From BPJO01 sp037189665 (GTDB taxonomy: Bacteria > Planctomycetota > Phycisphaerae > Tepidisphaerales > Tepidisphaeraceae), in assembly GCA_037189665.1 (NCBI GenBank), contig JBBCIV010000029.1, forward strand, positions 5,962 through 69,961: a stretch of DNA of 64,000 nucleotides, read 5' to 3'. The notes under the pieces are model-generated. The model ran no database searches and was not told where the DNA came from. It was given only the letters and a program-made list of their open reading frames with translations. Below, piece by piece: positions 46,621-54,798 of this stretch. The position numbers and the translations under genes are program-made. Numbering within the stretch: the stretch's first letter is position 1; each line of letters starts with the position of its first letter.

Positions 46621-46938
46621 ATGGCCAAGTCCTACGATGACATCCTGAAGAACGCTTCGCCCGCCGTGCGCAAGGCCGCCGCCGCGAAGGCGAAGCAGTA
46701 CAAAGCGGAAATCGACGCCGCCGCGGCAGTGCGGCAGATCCGCGAGGCGTCCGCCATGGGGCAAAAGCAACTCGCCGATGCCTTGGGCGTCTCCCAGCCG
46801 GCGGTGGCGAAGATGGAGAAGCAGAAGGACATCCGCCTCTCCACCCTGTTCTCGATCGTCAACGCGGCCGGCGGATCGATGGAGATCCGGGTAAAGCTGC
46901 CGAAGCGAGGCGCCTTTACAATCCCGGCGAGCAACTAA
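46621..46938 (+). CDS. HigA-type XRE antitoxin
   Basis: A 105-residue protein. The N-terminal helix (KSYDDILKNASPAVRKAAAAKA) probably wraps the toxin. The helix-turn-helix is QLADALGVSQPAVAKMEKQ (about residues 52-70), followed by STLFSIVNAAGGSMEIRVKLP, typical of HigA/ribbon XRE antitoxins. GAGG lies 8 bp before the ATG, so it does not need leaderless initiation. It likely binds the palindrome at 46227-46242 to repress the operon, alone or with the toxin. It is the second gene of a two-gene operon in the left part of the mobile element. Confidence 0.87.
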   Translation: MAKSYDDILKNASPAVRKAAAAKAKQYKAEIDAAAAVRQIREASAMGQKQLADALGVSQPAVAKMEKQKDIRLSTLFSIVNAAGGSMEIRVKLPKRGAFTIPASN

Positions 46939-47165
46939 TCTTGGAACGCGAACAGAGATCGTAGTCTGGCTCCTTTTGACGCAGGCGGCCCTTGTTCAGC
47001 GCGATGACTGTTGCCGATCATCGATTTGTAAAGGTCGTAGAACCATAGCTCCTCACCCACAGGATACACGTGCGCCACGCACGAGTAGCAACGACACTGC
47101 CCCGGCGAGGTTGACGAGGACGCGGGAAGAGCGACGCATGGCGAATAGGCTTCGATCGTGGTCAA

Positions 47166-48011
47166 CTAATTCGCTTTCAGGTCCCCAGGCGGTGGAACGG
47201 CGATGACGTTGGTTGGCGGGGCCTCCGGCATGGATGGCTCGGAGCCGGTCGCGGCCGGCTCGCGGGGTTTGCGAATGGCCTTGGCCTCGGTGCGGCTAAC
47301 GCGCTTGGCGGCGGCCTCGGCTTCCGGGCCCTCCAGCGCGTCGCGCTTGATTACCTCATCCCGCAACACCTTGATGATCTCACCGTCGTCGACAAGCACA
47401 TCGACCACCCTGCGAAGTTCCCGACGAATGGCGCCGACGATGCTGTCGTTCTCCGTCAGCAGAGCGGCCAGCACGTATCGGCTGGTGGCGTCCTGCCGGT
47501 CCCGCAGTTCAATGTGCGCGCCTTTAAGGAATCCTTCCTTGGTCAGCGGGTAGAGCCGCTCGAGCTGGTCGTCCTTCTTGGTCTCGATCGTGGTGAGGTC
47601 GATTTCGGCGAGCAGGCGCTTGTCGATCGGCTTGGCGAAGATCACCTGATACAACCGCCAGACGCTGGCGTTGGTCAGCAGTACCCACTCCACGCCTTGG
47701 TTTGCGGCGTAATCGATCGCCTGCTTCACGTGGCGGTCGTCCAGCGCCGTGCCGGCAGACTTCACCTCGATCAACTGCACCAGCTTGTCGTTCAGCTTCA
47801 CGGCCAGATCGCAGAACGTGCCGCGAATGGCGAACTCGCTGGTAAGCTCGACGTACTTGTCGTACCCGAAGACCGTCGAGAGGACGTCCTTCACCAGCGT
47901 GACGGTGTCCGCCTCGGAGACGTCCCGAGCCTTCTGTTGCTGGACGATCGGAACGAACTGCTTGAGCCCCTGTATCAGTCGTTCCCGCAATCGGTTCGGA
48001 AGTGCCATCAT
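47166..48011 (-). CDS. HsdR N-terminal-domain protein (orphan restriction-nuclease-like)
   Basis: A 281-residue protein resembling the N-terminal nuclease domain of type I restriction HsdR subunits. GTFCDLAVKLNDKLVQLIEVKSAG (about residues 64-87, in two blocks FCDLAV and LIEVK) gives the PD-(D/E)xK core, and HVKQAIDYAANQGVEWVLLTN is the conserved strand after it. No helicase motor and no HsdM or HsdS gene are nearby. The C-terminal 60 residues are proline-, alanine- and lysine-rich and look disordered. A standalone defence or DNA-processing role is possible, but many such orphans have no known function. Starts at 48011 and 48008 are equivalent. Confidence 0.75.
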   Translation of the reverse strand: MMALPNRLRERLIQGLKQFVPIVQQQKARDVSEADTVTLVKDVLSTVFGYDKYVELTSEFAIRGTFCDLAVKLNDKLVQLIEVKSAGTALDDRHVKQAIDYAANQGVEWVLLTNASVWRLYQVIFAKPIDKRLLAEIDLTTIETKKDDQLERLYPLTKEGFLKGAHIELRDRQDATSRYVLAALLTENDSIVGAIRRELRRVVDVLVDDGEIIKVLRDEVIKRDALEGPEAEAAAKRVSRTEAKAIRKPREPAATGSEPSMPEAPPTNVIAVPPPGDLKAN

Positions 48012-48177
48012 TACCCCAGTTCTGCCGGCCGAGCCGGCGATGTGTTATTTCTTCTTCCTTGGATCCTCTTAACTGTCTTTCCCATTTCATGGCTGCACAG
48101 CTGGGCCGGTATGGTCGGTGACGCTGTGCTGGAGTTTCAAATACCCTGATGCGTGAATTTGTCTTGAAGGGAGAACG

Positions 48178-49089
48178 TCATCTCATCGCATTCGGATTGC
48201 CGACGGAAACAAGCACGCCATCGCGAAACTCCGCCGTCATGATCGTCTCTTTCGTTTTTGAGACGCGACCCCGCGCCATGGATCCATAGTCAGTCACGAA
48301 CACGTCGATTTCCTTCACTTCGACCCGGTCTTTTGTCCATGTCCATTTCTCCTCAGTGTCGCCGACCTTTTCACGTAGTAGCTCGTAGCTGCGCATAGCA
48401 AGATATGCTTCAACCATTCGCATGCCTGAAACGAGTCGACCCTCCCGAACGGCAGTGAGGGTGGCTTCGTCTTTGCAGGTGTGTGTGACGTACCAGTCCA
48501 TGCGATCGACGCCGACCTCAAGCGCTATCGGGCCGCCGGTCGTCTTCGCTGAGGAACTGCTGAAGACCCCTCGCTCCGCTCCCTTTGTCTTCTCCCATCG
48601 CCCGGCACCTCGTGCAAAGTAGTAGGAGCCTTCGACGACAAAACGGCAACCGAGATTGCCTATTTGTTCGGGCCGCTCCGAGGCATCTCCAGCGAGTTTC
48701 CGCATCCGATCCTGCGCGACTTCTGCAGTCATACCAGGATAAATAAGCATGAGGCGGCGGACGCGGCCGTCCTCAATGTCCACAAGCGCTCGGGTGCTCC
48801 CGGCGACGCCGCCGGCGAGGTAATCGTAATCCTTCAGATCGAGGCCTGCATCGTTGAACTGACGCCTGGCTGCCTTAACCACTTCAAGATCTGAATTCAG
48901 TTCCCACAGTTGCGGTGATACTTCCTCAGGTAGGCCACCGAGCCGAGTGCCAATCAACGCAAGTTTTGTCGTGATTCGTTGCTCGACCGCGTCGGGCAGA
49001 GGTTTCTTGTCCGACGTGACGCGTGGCTTATCCGCACCCAGTGAGACCAAGCACACCGCGCTAAGAGCGCAAAAAGAGAGTTTCTTCAT
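48178..49089 (-). CDS. Secreted protein of unknown function
   Basis: A 303-residue protein with a signal peptide (KKLSFCALSAVCLVSLGADKP). The mature protein has alternating helices and strands (SDLEVVKAARRQFNDAGL, STRALVDIEDGRVRRLMLI) and no motif I recognise. GGGG lies 7 bp before ATG 49089; an in-frame ATG at 49095 and further starts to 49149 are possible. Both neighbours are on the same strand but separated by about 170 to 240 bp. Its presence on a mobile element suggests cargo, with no further clue. Confidence 0.7.
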   Translation of the reverse strand: MKKLSFCALSAVCLVSLGADKPRVTSDKKPLPDAVEQRITTKLALIGTRLGGLPEEVSPQLWELNSDLEVVKAARRQFNDAGLDLKDYDYLAGGVAGSTRALVDIEDGRVRRLMLIYPGMTAEVAQDRMRKLAGDASERPEQIGNLGCRFVVEGSYYFARGAGRWEKTKGAERGVFSSSSAKTTGGPIALEVGVDRMDWYVTHTCKDEATLTAVREGRLVSGMRMVEAYLAMRSYELLREKVGDTEEKWTWTKDRVEVKEIDVFVTDYGSMARGRVSKTKETIMTAEFRDGVLVSVGNPNAMR

Positions 49090-49332
49090 GTCCATACCCC
49101 GATCGTGAAGTGTCACGCGGAGTATCCGTATATTCGTCTGGCGGGTCAACTATTTAGGTCGCCGACACTTGACGGCTCAATCCTGCCCCGTCGTCGCGTC
49201 CGCGCCGCGCACTTCGTAGCGTGCCATGCGTTCTACCTTGGAAGAGGTGAGGCCGCACCCTGCCCGTAATCGTGACTAAATTCAGGCGATCGCTGTCCTC
49301 GCGACACCCTGAAGCGGGTGAAACGCACCTGG

Positions 49333-49773
49333 TCAGAAGTTCGTCGGCACCGGGAAACCCCACTCTGCTGCCTGTTCATTGGCTTCACGTTCAACGCGTG
49401 CATACCGATCCAGATCAGATTCGCCTGGACTGCCGTGATCGTCCGCATGTCCGCACCATTGATGCGCCAGCTCGTGGGCGATGGCGTAACGTCGCACCGA
49501 CTGTGGGTATCGGCTCAACTCTGCGTACAACATCACGATCGGCACAGCACGGCTACCTGCGTTGGATCGCAGGATCATTGATGATGCCGCGGCGTCGCCT
49601 TGAAGCACGAACTGCACCCGCTCAATGATCCACGCGGCAACGTCTGCAGGGATAGCAGCAAGTACTGCCCGTACATCCGTCCGAAGGTGCTGGGTAGTGT
49701 CACCTATTTCACTGCAAAAGAATTGAACGCTTTTGCTCGGAAGTGGGACATCTGCATCTGGCCTATGGGGCAT
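49333..49773 (-). CDS. ImmA/IrrE-like zinc metalloprotease-type protein
   Basis: A 146-residue protein with the zinc motif HELAHQWCGH near residue 98 (HExxH). EREANEQAAEWGF follows, in which the first glutamate of EAN is the likely third ligand, as in ImmA/IrrE-type peptidases. In ICEBs1 and related elements ImmA cleaves the XRE repressor after DNA damage and thereby induces the element. An XRE repressor gene lies 1.8 kb to the right (51524), so the same role is attractive here. Unlike ImmA it is not adjacent to the repressor, and the N-terminal 60 residues are not typical. Start 49773 is uncertain. Confidence 0.65.
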   Translation of the reverse strand: MPHRPDADVPLPSKSVQFFCSEIGDTTQHLRTDVRAVLAAIPADVAAWIIERVQFVLQGDAAASSMILRSNAGSRAVPIVMLYAELSRYPQSVRRYAIAHELAHQWCGHADDHGSPGESDLDRYARVEREANEQAAEWGFPVPTNF

Positions 49774-49884
49774 GCTCGACTCTTGTCATCAGCGATTACA
49801 GGGCCCGAGAGTGGCGGGCCGGTGGTCAAATCCGCTTTTCGGCGTCAACACGTCCATGTTGTTGGCAAGTTCACGCCACCGTTG

Positions 49885-51138
49885 TTATCCCAGTTTTGCT
49901 ACAACTTCCTTCGCTTTGCCGATCGATATCTTCGCATAGATCTCCGTCGTTTTTGCGTTCGTGTGTCCCAATACCTGCTGCGCGTGGTCGAGGCCGAATT
50001 GTTCGCGTGCCAGCGTGCCAAAGGTGTGACGAAGCTGGTGAGGGTGCCAGCGGTGTCGACGGCGCCAGTCCTGCACAATTGCCCACTTCGTTCCGAGTCT
50101 CTTCTTCCACTGCTGTTCGTCTTCGCCTCGGTGGCGTGCAACTTCCGCGGGGGGCGGGTGAAGCTGATCGCATGCCCTGTATATCGCATTCCGGTACGTC
50201 GCCGCGGTGTATCCAACGGTGACTGGACGCTCGACTTTCTCGGCGCGATTGGTGCCGACGCGGTTGCCTTGGTTCAGCGGAGTCTTTCGTGTAGCACTGC
50301 GGTTGACTCGCATTTCACGTACGGCCTCGCTAGGCGAAAAGACCGGCTGGTCTGTCGCCCGCCGATCCATGTAAGGTAGCAGGATCGCCTGAGCCTTCGG
50401 CCCAATCGCTACGGCGCGAATGATGTCGTGGTGTGCTGTCTTGTGATCTTTGATGGCGTAGATCCAGATGGAGTCGGATCGGTCGACGTCCATCGGCAGC
50501 ATGGTGCAGAGTTCTTCTGATCGCATCCCGGTCAACGCCTGCACGCACACCATGTCGCGCACCGTCTGAGACAGCTTCTCGCACGTGGCTGCCACCACGG
50601 CATCAGGGACCGGCTGAACGGACTTGGACTCGCCGAGTGTCGTGTCCCCCGCCCTAAGGCTCTCCACGGCTTCCAGCGAGGCAACGACGGACGCCGGCAC
50701 CATCTCCATCGACACCGCCCACTTGAAGATTCGGCGGATGTTGTGAATGCGGCTGTTGAGGGTACTTCGTTTGATCCCGCCGGCGGCTTCGACGTGCGAC
50801 CGTACCGCCTGCAAAGCCAGCGGCCCGAAGTTCGCGGCGGGCGTTTCGCCGTAGAGATACAACATTGCGGAGATGGCCGCTCGATACTCTGATTCCTGCG
50901 AATCGGGACAGACGCGGGCAACGAGGAATCCGGCGCAGACGTCCGCGACGGTGACGGTTTGCGGAGTCAGAACTGCAGTCCGGCCAGCCGCCAACCATTC
51001 GGCAACACGACGGTCATACGCTCTGCGACTCGCCGTCGTATCGTACCGGCCGAGGTAGACATCCAGACCATCAAACGTCACAACAGCTTGGCCGCTGGGC
51101 TTGTGATAGCGATAAGTCGGCACTCTCATTTTTCGCAT
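49885..51138 (-). CDS. Tyrosine recombinase / integrase (Int2)
   Basis: A 417-residue tyrosine recombinase. An N-terminal AP2-like strand (YHKPSGQAVVTFDGLDVYLG) is followed by a core-binding SAM-like domain (residues 66-170) and a catalytic domain: arginine in ALTGMRSEEL, then HPHQLRHTFG (H-x-x-R), VLGHTNAKTTEIYAK with histidine and the nucleophile tyrosine. All catalytic residues are present. The catalytic domain has a longer insert between the first arginine and H-x-x-R than usual. It is transcribed leftward, away from the DUF1580 and XRE genes. Its own attachment site was not found. It may belong to a nested or fused element. Confidence 0.9.
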   Translation of the reverse strand: MRKMRVPTYRYHKPSGQAVVTFDGLDVYLGRYDTTASRRAYDRRVAEWLAAGRTAVLTPQTVTVADVCAGFLVARVCPDSQESEYRAAISAMLYLYGETPAANFGPLALQAVRSHVEAAGGIKRSTLNSRIHNIRRIFKWAVSMEMVPASVVASLEAVESLRAGDTTLGESKSVQPVPDAVVAATCEKLSQTVRDMVCVQALTGMRSEELCTMLPMDVDRSDSIWIYAIKDHKTAHHDIIRAVAIGPKAQAILLPYMDRRATDQPVFSPSEAVREMRVNRSATRKTPLNQGNRVGTNRAEKVERPVTVGYTAATYRNAIYRACDQLHPPPAEVARHRGEDEQQWKKRLGTKWAIVQDWRRRHRWHPHQLRHTFGTLAREQFGLDHAQQVLGHTNAKTTEIYAKISIGKAKEVVAKLG

Positions 51139-51176
51139 AAAAACAGGCCCCTTCGCCTGTGATGTTTATCCGAACC

Positions 51177-51512
51177 TCATTTCTTCGGCGATTCACGAGG
51201 CGTCCACTTGACGCCATGCTGTTCGAGAGTCCGACGAACTTCCTCCATCCGCCGGGCGCTTGGTTTTGGCGGCTGGCTTTCGACGCCATTCAGTCGATTC
51301 AAGAATCGATGCACCGCCGCCTCACTGGTAGCCCGACGACCGCCGGTCCAGATCGACTCCAGCTTGATCCGCTCGCCGGCTGGACTGCAGAGCCCCACCG
51401 TGACGTAACGCCATAGCGTCGACTGCGCGACCCCCTTGCCGTTGACCTGCAAGCACGGCAGGTTCGCCGCCCTCGACAGGCTGATCAGTTCTTCGTTGTC
51501 GGGGTCAATCAT
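51177..51512 (-). CDS. DUF1580 family protein
   Basis: A 111-residue protein of the planctomycete-type DUF1580 family: ELISLSRAANLPCLQ at the N-terminus, STLWRYVTVGLCSPAGERIKLESIWTGG in the middle and TSEAAVHRFLNRL. The middle part resembles a winged helix-turn-helix, like an excisionase. DUF1580 genes usually neighbour integrases on planctomycete elements, as here next to Int2. A directionality-factor or regulatory role is inferred. ATG 51512 has GAGG upstream; GTG 51515 is an alternative. It lies 39 bp upstream of Int2 and 12 bp downstream of the XRE gene, so the three form one leftward operon. Confidence 0.82.
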   Translation of the reverse strand: MIDPDNEELISLSRAANLPCLQVNGKGVAQSTLWRYVTVGLCSPAGERIKLESIWTGGRRATSEAAVHRFLNRLNGVESQPPKPSARRMEEVRRTLEQHGVKWTPRESPKK

Positions 51513-51523
51513 CACCGGTTACC

Positions 51524-51727
51524 TCATCTTTTGATCAGATCACACGGCGTGGTTTTCAATGCCTTCGCGATGCGCTCCAGCGTTTCGAGCGTCACGTTAG
51601 GTTTGCCCCCGGACTCAATTTGATGCCAGTGTTGGCGGTTGCTAAGACCGGCACGTTGTGCCGCGTCTTCCTGCGAAAGCTTCAATTCCTCACGAAGCTG
51701 GCGGATTTTTTCAGTATCAAGTGGCAT
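51524..51727 (-). CDS. XRE-family repressor
   Basis: A 67-residue single-domain helix-turn-helix protein: IRQLREELKLSQEDAAQRAGLSNRQHWHQIE, then TLETLERIAKALKTTPCDLI. It is the probable phage-type repressor controlling the divergent promoter region at 51728-51805. The -35 (TTGACG, 51762-51757) and -10 (TACTCT, 51739-51734) boxes place the transcription start on the ATG, and there is no ribosome site, so it may be leaderless. It is first in the leftward XRE-DUF1580-Int2 operon. The inverted repeat at 51761-51786 is the likely operator. Confidence 0.86.
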   Translation of the reverse strand: MPLDTEKIRQLREELKLSQEDAAQRAGLSNRQHWHQIESGGKPNVTLETLERIAKALKTTPCDLIKR

Positions 51728-51733
51728 TTCAGA

Positions 51734-51798
51734 AGAGTACGTGATTCTAAATATGGCGTCAAACTATAACTTGACGTGTATAGTTTTGGTGATACGTT
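51734..51798. promoter_or_regulatory. Divergent promoters with a shared 8-bp inverted-repeat operator
   Basis: AAACTATA (51761-51768) and TATAGTTT (51779-51786) form a perfect inverted repeat. The leftward -35 box overlaps the left arm and the rightward -35 box (TTGACG, 51771-51776, with TACGTT at 51793-51798) lies between the arms. One repressor dimer could silence both directions, as in a lysogeny switch. Confidence 0.6.
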
Positions 51799-51805
51799 GT
51801 TTTGC

Positions 51806-52087
51806 ATGATGATCGAGCAAACGAACGCGACTTGGTCCGATCTGCATCCGGCGATTCATCCCGGCACGCCGGAATGGGCGTGGTGTCGCGTGCTGAAGAT
51901 CAACATCGTCGTGATGACCGAAAAGGCCATCCTCATTGAGAAGTTCGATGAGTCGTCAACGCAGGTCTGGCTGCCGAAATCGGCGTGTGACTTGCTGCCG
52001 ATCAGGGTGTTTCGTGGTGATCGCCAGGAGTATCACATTGAGGTCCGGCCGTGGGCATATCGGAAACTGCGCGAACAGTGGGCTTGA
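51806..52087 (+). CDS. Small protein of unknown function, first rightward gene of the element
   Basis: A 93-residue protein, mainly beta (WAWCRVLKINIVVMTEKAILIEKF, IRVFRGDRQEYHIEVRPWAY). No family recognised. ATG 51806 is at the predicted transcription start of the rightward promoter, with no ribosome site; an upstream GTG (51776) would lie before the -10 box. Its position directly after the divergent operator is that of an early regulatory gene in temperate phages. Confidence 0.55.
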   Translation: MMIEQTNATWSDLHPAIHPGTPEWAWCRVLKINIVVMTEKAILIEKFDESSTQVWLPKSACDLLPIRVFRGDRQEYHIEVRPWAYRKLREQWA

Positions 52088-52281
52088 TCATCAGGGCCCG
52101 AACCCATCGACAGTGCTGAGCAGGTTGTCGCCCGCCGCTAGGTGGAACGGACCAAGGCCGGAACGGATGGAAGGGCGTCGACCCCGCCGGGCAGAAACGC
52201 CAGGCCCGGGTCTTGCGGCGGGCGTCGTGCCTGCCAGAAAAAACAGAGCCGTCCGGCCACTTTGGCACGAAAGGATTGATC

Positions 52282-52884
52282 ATGCAAACCCCGAAACCGC
52301 AAGAGGTTCCCGAGCATTTCCACCGCCTGAAGCGAAAGCGTGAAACCATCTCCCTGGCGATCGCACCGTCGATCAAGCGTGCATTGGTGCGGCTGCATCG
52401 ACAGCAACGATCGTGGCGCTCCGTCGCGGTGATCGTCGAGGCGCTGGTGGTGAGGTATCTCCGGCTTAAACCCCATGAGCGGGCGCAGTACCTGCAAGGG
52501 AACTATTATGATCGGCACGACAGCCGCGTCGGTCGCGACCATCGTCAGCACCACGCCGCGAAGATGGCTGCGTTCCTCTCCGGACGCATCCCGAGTTTCC
52601 ACGTCGACGCAAACGCCAATATCGCAGCGGGCAACCCCATCTCATACGACCAGGGGGGCTATCGCATCGTGTTTGTGGATACCCCGATCCGCCGGCACGG
52701 GCGAACTGTGCCGATGTGGTTCGATGCCGACTCCAGGCTGATCACCGTGCACGCGGCGACCGAAGGTGAGCGGACTGCGTTCGCCGCCGCATTCGATATC
52801 GGCTACCAGGTGGGCGGTTGCAGAATCCCCGCAGCGCAAGACGACAACGATTCGGCCGATTGGTGGAAGGAAGACGATCGATGA
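52282..52884 (+). CDS. Protein of unknown function in the early region
   Basis: A 200-residue protein. The N-terminal 70 residues are basic and helical (FHRLKRKRETISLAIAPS, RALVRLHRQQRSWRSVAVIVEAL), resembling a DNA-binding or ribbon-helix-like region. The rest has beta strands (YRIVFVDTPIRRHGRTVPMWF). No known family recognised. AAGGA lies before ATG 52282. The stop overlaps the ATG of a broken small gene (ATGA). The gap 52088-52281 before it contains no gene that I can support. Confidence 0.6.
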   Translation: MQTPKPQEVPEHFHRLKRKRETISLAIAPSIKRALVRLHRQQRSWRSVAVIVEALVVRYLRLKPHERAQYLQGNYYDRHDSRVGRDHRQHHAAKMAAFLSGRIPSFHVDANANIAAGNPISYDQGGYRIVFVDTPIRRHGRTVPMWFDADSRLITVHAATEGERTAFAAAFDIGYQVGGCRIPAAQDDNDSADWWKEDDR

Positions 52885-53075
52885 AAACGCGGATGACCGC
52901 GCGCGTCGATAGGACCCTTGCCGCGGACCTTCGCGCCGAATAGCGTCGGCTGGCGCGTCGCCTTGCGGATCCAGCGGTCGAGATGGACGCCGAAGAAGTC
53001 GCGCCGCTGGTCGTGCTGTGGGACAGGATGCGTGCGGCCAGGCTGACGTCGACCCGATCGCCGGCGCGGTGCTAA
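52881..53075 (+). pseudogene. Small gene interrupted by an in-frame amber codon
   Basis: ATG 52881 overlaps the preceding TGA. The frame encodes MKTRMTARVDRTLAADLRAE, then TAG (52941-52943), and continues as RRLARRLADPAVEMDAEEVAPLVVLWDRM to TAA at 53073. Codon third-position GC and residue pattern are the same on both sides of TAG, so one 64-codon gene seems to have been broken by a point mutation, or the amber is suppressed. Confidence 0.5.
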
Positions 53076-53242
53076 GCCAGATCAGCTATGCGATCATTCT
53101 GGGTGGATGAACAATGATGATCGATTCGATCTTGGTACAATTTACGCGGGCGTGCCGGCTGATCCCCGGCCAAATGCTCTGAGCGCGTCGCGGTTTCATC
53201 ACCACGCGACGCGCTCGGGGCGGCCCGGTTTGAGGTGATGAC

Positions 53243-54028
53243 ATGTCGGCTGGCTTAGCTACCACATTTCGTGAAAACTCCCAAAGGCTGCGAGACGCCC
53301 TTGCGTGTCTGCTCGTGCTTAACAAGCAGGTTTGTGAGGAGATCGAGTCCCCACCGCGGCGGCATCGCATCGTCGCATCAGAGGTATCCACGCGAGAACC
53401 GATCATCGAGCAGTACCAATATCGGGACCGCAATCTCATCACCGAGCTTTTGAACCAATCTACTAACGCGCTTTCTGAGGTGCGTACCCTCGCAGATCAA
53501 TGCTCGCACGACGTTGCCGCCATGCTCGATGACGGAACTTCACCAAAAACGTGGCACCACCGACTCACTACCCCCTCCAACGCGATCAATACTGCAACGG
53601 CCTTGCTTCAACGCGCCCAGGATGGTGACGTCTCAGTCGTTCGCGATGTGATCAAGAAACTCGCCGACTTGGAGGAGGCGTTGCCCGCCATGACGCAGGC
53701 AATGGTGAGCAAGGGAGTAGCAACGGCACCGCAGGTCCCAGCTTGTCGCATTCGAGTCAAGCCGAGCGGTGACGACACCTTGCCAGCAGTTGGATGGCTC
53801 GACGATGTCAGATTCGACCTGCACAACCGCGTGGCGCAATTCTTGGAGGCGCTTATCCAAAACCCGGGCCAGCGTCTTGCATGGCGAAAATACGCAGATC
53901 CGAATCGAAAAGATAACGACAAATGGTCTGTGCGAAGGAATACTCTGCCGGCCGACGTTCAAGTGTTGTTCGAGTCGAAATCAGGTCCCCTCGGCGGCAT
54001 CCTCTTGAAGCAAGAAGCTTGGAGATGA
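53243..54028 (+). CDS. Helical protein of unknown function
   Basis: A 261-residue protein. The first 150 residues are strongly helical, with heptad-like stretches (RLRDALACLLVLNKQVCEEI, ITELLNQSTNALSEVRTLADQC, VIKKLADLEEALPAMTQAMV). The last 60 are charged (RLAWRKYADPNRKDNDKWSV). No motif or family recognised. GAGG precedes ATG 53243 by 7 bp. It lies in the rightward run of the element, after a 167-bp gap without genes. Confidence 0.6.
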   Translation: MSAGLATTFRENSQRLRDALACLLVLNKQVCEEIESPPRRHRIVASEVSTREPIIEQYQYRDRNLITELLNQSTNALSEVRTLADQCSHDVAAMLDDGTSPKTWHHRLTTPSNAINTATALLQRAQDGDVSVVRDVIKKLADLEEALPAMTQAMVSKGVATAPQVPACRIRVKPSGDDTLPAVGWLDDVRFDLHNRVAQFLEALIQNPGQRLAWRKYADPNRKDNDKWSVRRNTLPADVQVLFESKSGPLGGILLKQEAWR

Positions 54029-54128
54029 GGCCTGCGCACGAAATAGTTACCAATTAGGCCCTAATCGCGGCTGTTGGCAGATTGCACAATTCGCCTCCAT
54101 TGGACCCAACTCAGCGGGTCACGACACA

Positions 54129-54374
54129 ATGGAAGCGACAGAGCGTGACATTCTCTTCATCTCAGATCTCGAACGACTCCTCGGCGAACGTCGGCACGTG
54201 CTCGACCACGCCATGAAATCTTATCGCATCGATCCTGCGGGGCGCGCCGGGATCATCCGATATTGGACACGCGATCAACTTGACGTCATTCGCTCCGCCG
54301 TGGCTCGATCTTCGGACCCGTCAAAGCGCCGTACCGTTGTAGTGTTCGTTCGGCAAGGTGGAGGTTCGAAGTGA
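54129..54374 (+). CDS. Small MerR-like protein
   Basis: An 81-residue protein. ISDLERLLGERRHVLDHAMKSY and RAGIIRYWTRDQLDVIRSAV resemble the winged-helix start of MerR/excisionase proteins, where a tyrosine-tryptophan pair precedes the recognition strand. No ribosome site is obvious. The stop overlaps the GTG of the next gene. It is the first of four tightly packed small genes leading to the replication module. Confidence 0.55.
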   Translation: MEATERDILFISDLERLLGERRHVLDHAMKSYRIDPAGRAGIIRYWTRDQLDVIRSAVARSSDPSKRRTVVVFVRQGGGSK

Positions 54375-54559
54375 ACCGCCAACTGCGCCAGCCCATCCGC
54401 CCGTTCGCCCCTGTGCTTTTCCGGGCGATCATCGATAGCCTGCGGGCCGGCCTTGACGACCGCCAAGCCCACGCTCGTTTCAAGTCTATTGATCCCGCTG
54501 ATGCCGATCGCGACCTGATTATCTTCCGAAGACTTGCGAAAACTGGGGGAACACAGTGA
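54371..54559 (+). CDS. Small protein of unknown function
   Basis: A 62-residue protein with a GTG start overlapping the preceding TGA (GTGA) and GGAGG 6 bp upstream. Sequence IRPFAPVLFRAIIDSLRAGLDDRQAH is helical and basic. No family recognised. Its stop overlaps the next GTG. Confidence 0.6.
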   Translation: MNRQLRQPIRPFAPVLFRAIIDSLRAGLDDRQAHARFKSIDPADADRDLIIFRRLAKTGGTQ

Positions 54560-54798
54560 CTACATCCCTCGATGACATCCCGCCTCGTCAACTGCAGACG
54601 ATCGTCCACCTCGCCGCACTGCTTCGGTCACAACGATCTGAGTTCGTCGGTGTCCGGTCTGATGAATTTCGTGCTGCAGCAACGATTCTGCATGCGCGAC
54701 GGGCCGCCAGAATCATCTCCATTCGAGATGCTGGTGGCATTCTTCACCTGAAGTTGAGCCAACGACAGTTACCTTGCCGACGGTGGAGGGCAGCATAA
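54556..54798 (+). CDS. Small protein of unknown function
   Basis: An 80-residue helical and basic protein (QTIVHLAALLRSQRS, AATILHARRAARIISIRDAG). GTG start overlaps the previous TGA, with GGGGG upstream. The stop TAA overlaps the next ATG (TAATG), which links it to the initiator gene. Confidence 0.6.
   Translation: MTTSLDDIPPRQLQTIVHLAALLRSQRSEFVGVRSDEFRAAATILHARRAARIISIRDAGGILHLKLSQRQLPCRRWRAA

Noticed and set aside
49272..50379. Plus-strand frames over the metalloprotease-like and Int2 genes (such as 49600-50379)
   Set aside because: They oppose genes with clear catalytic motifs and have no family features.
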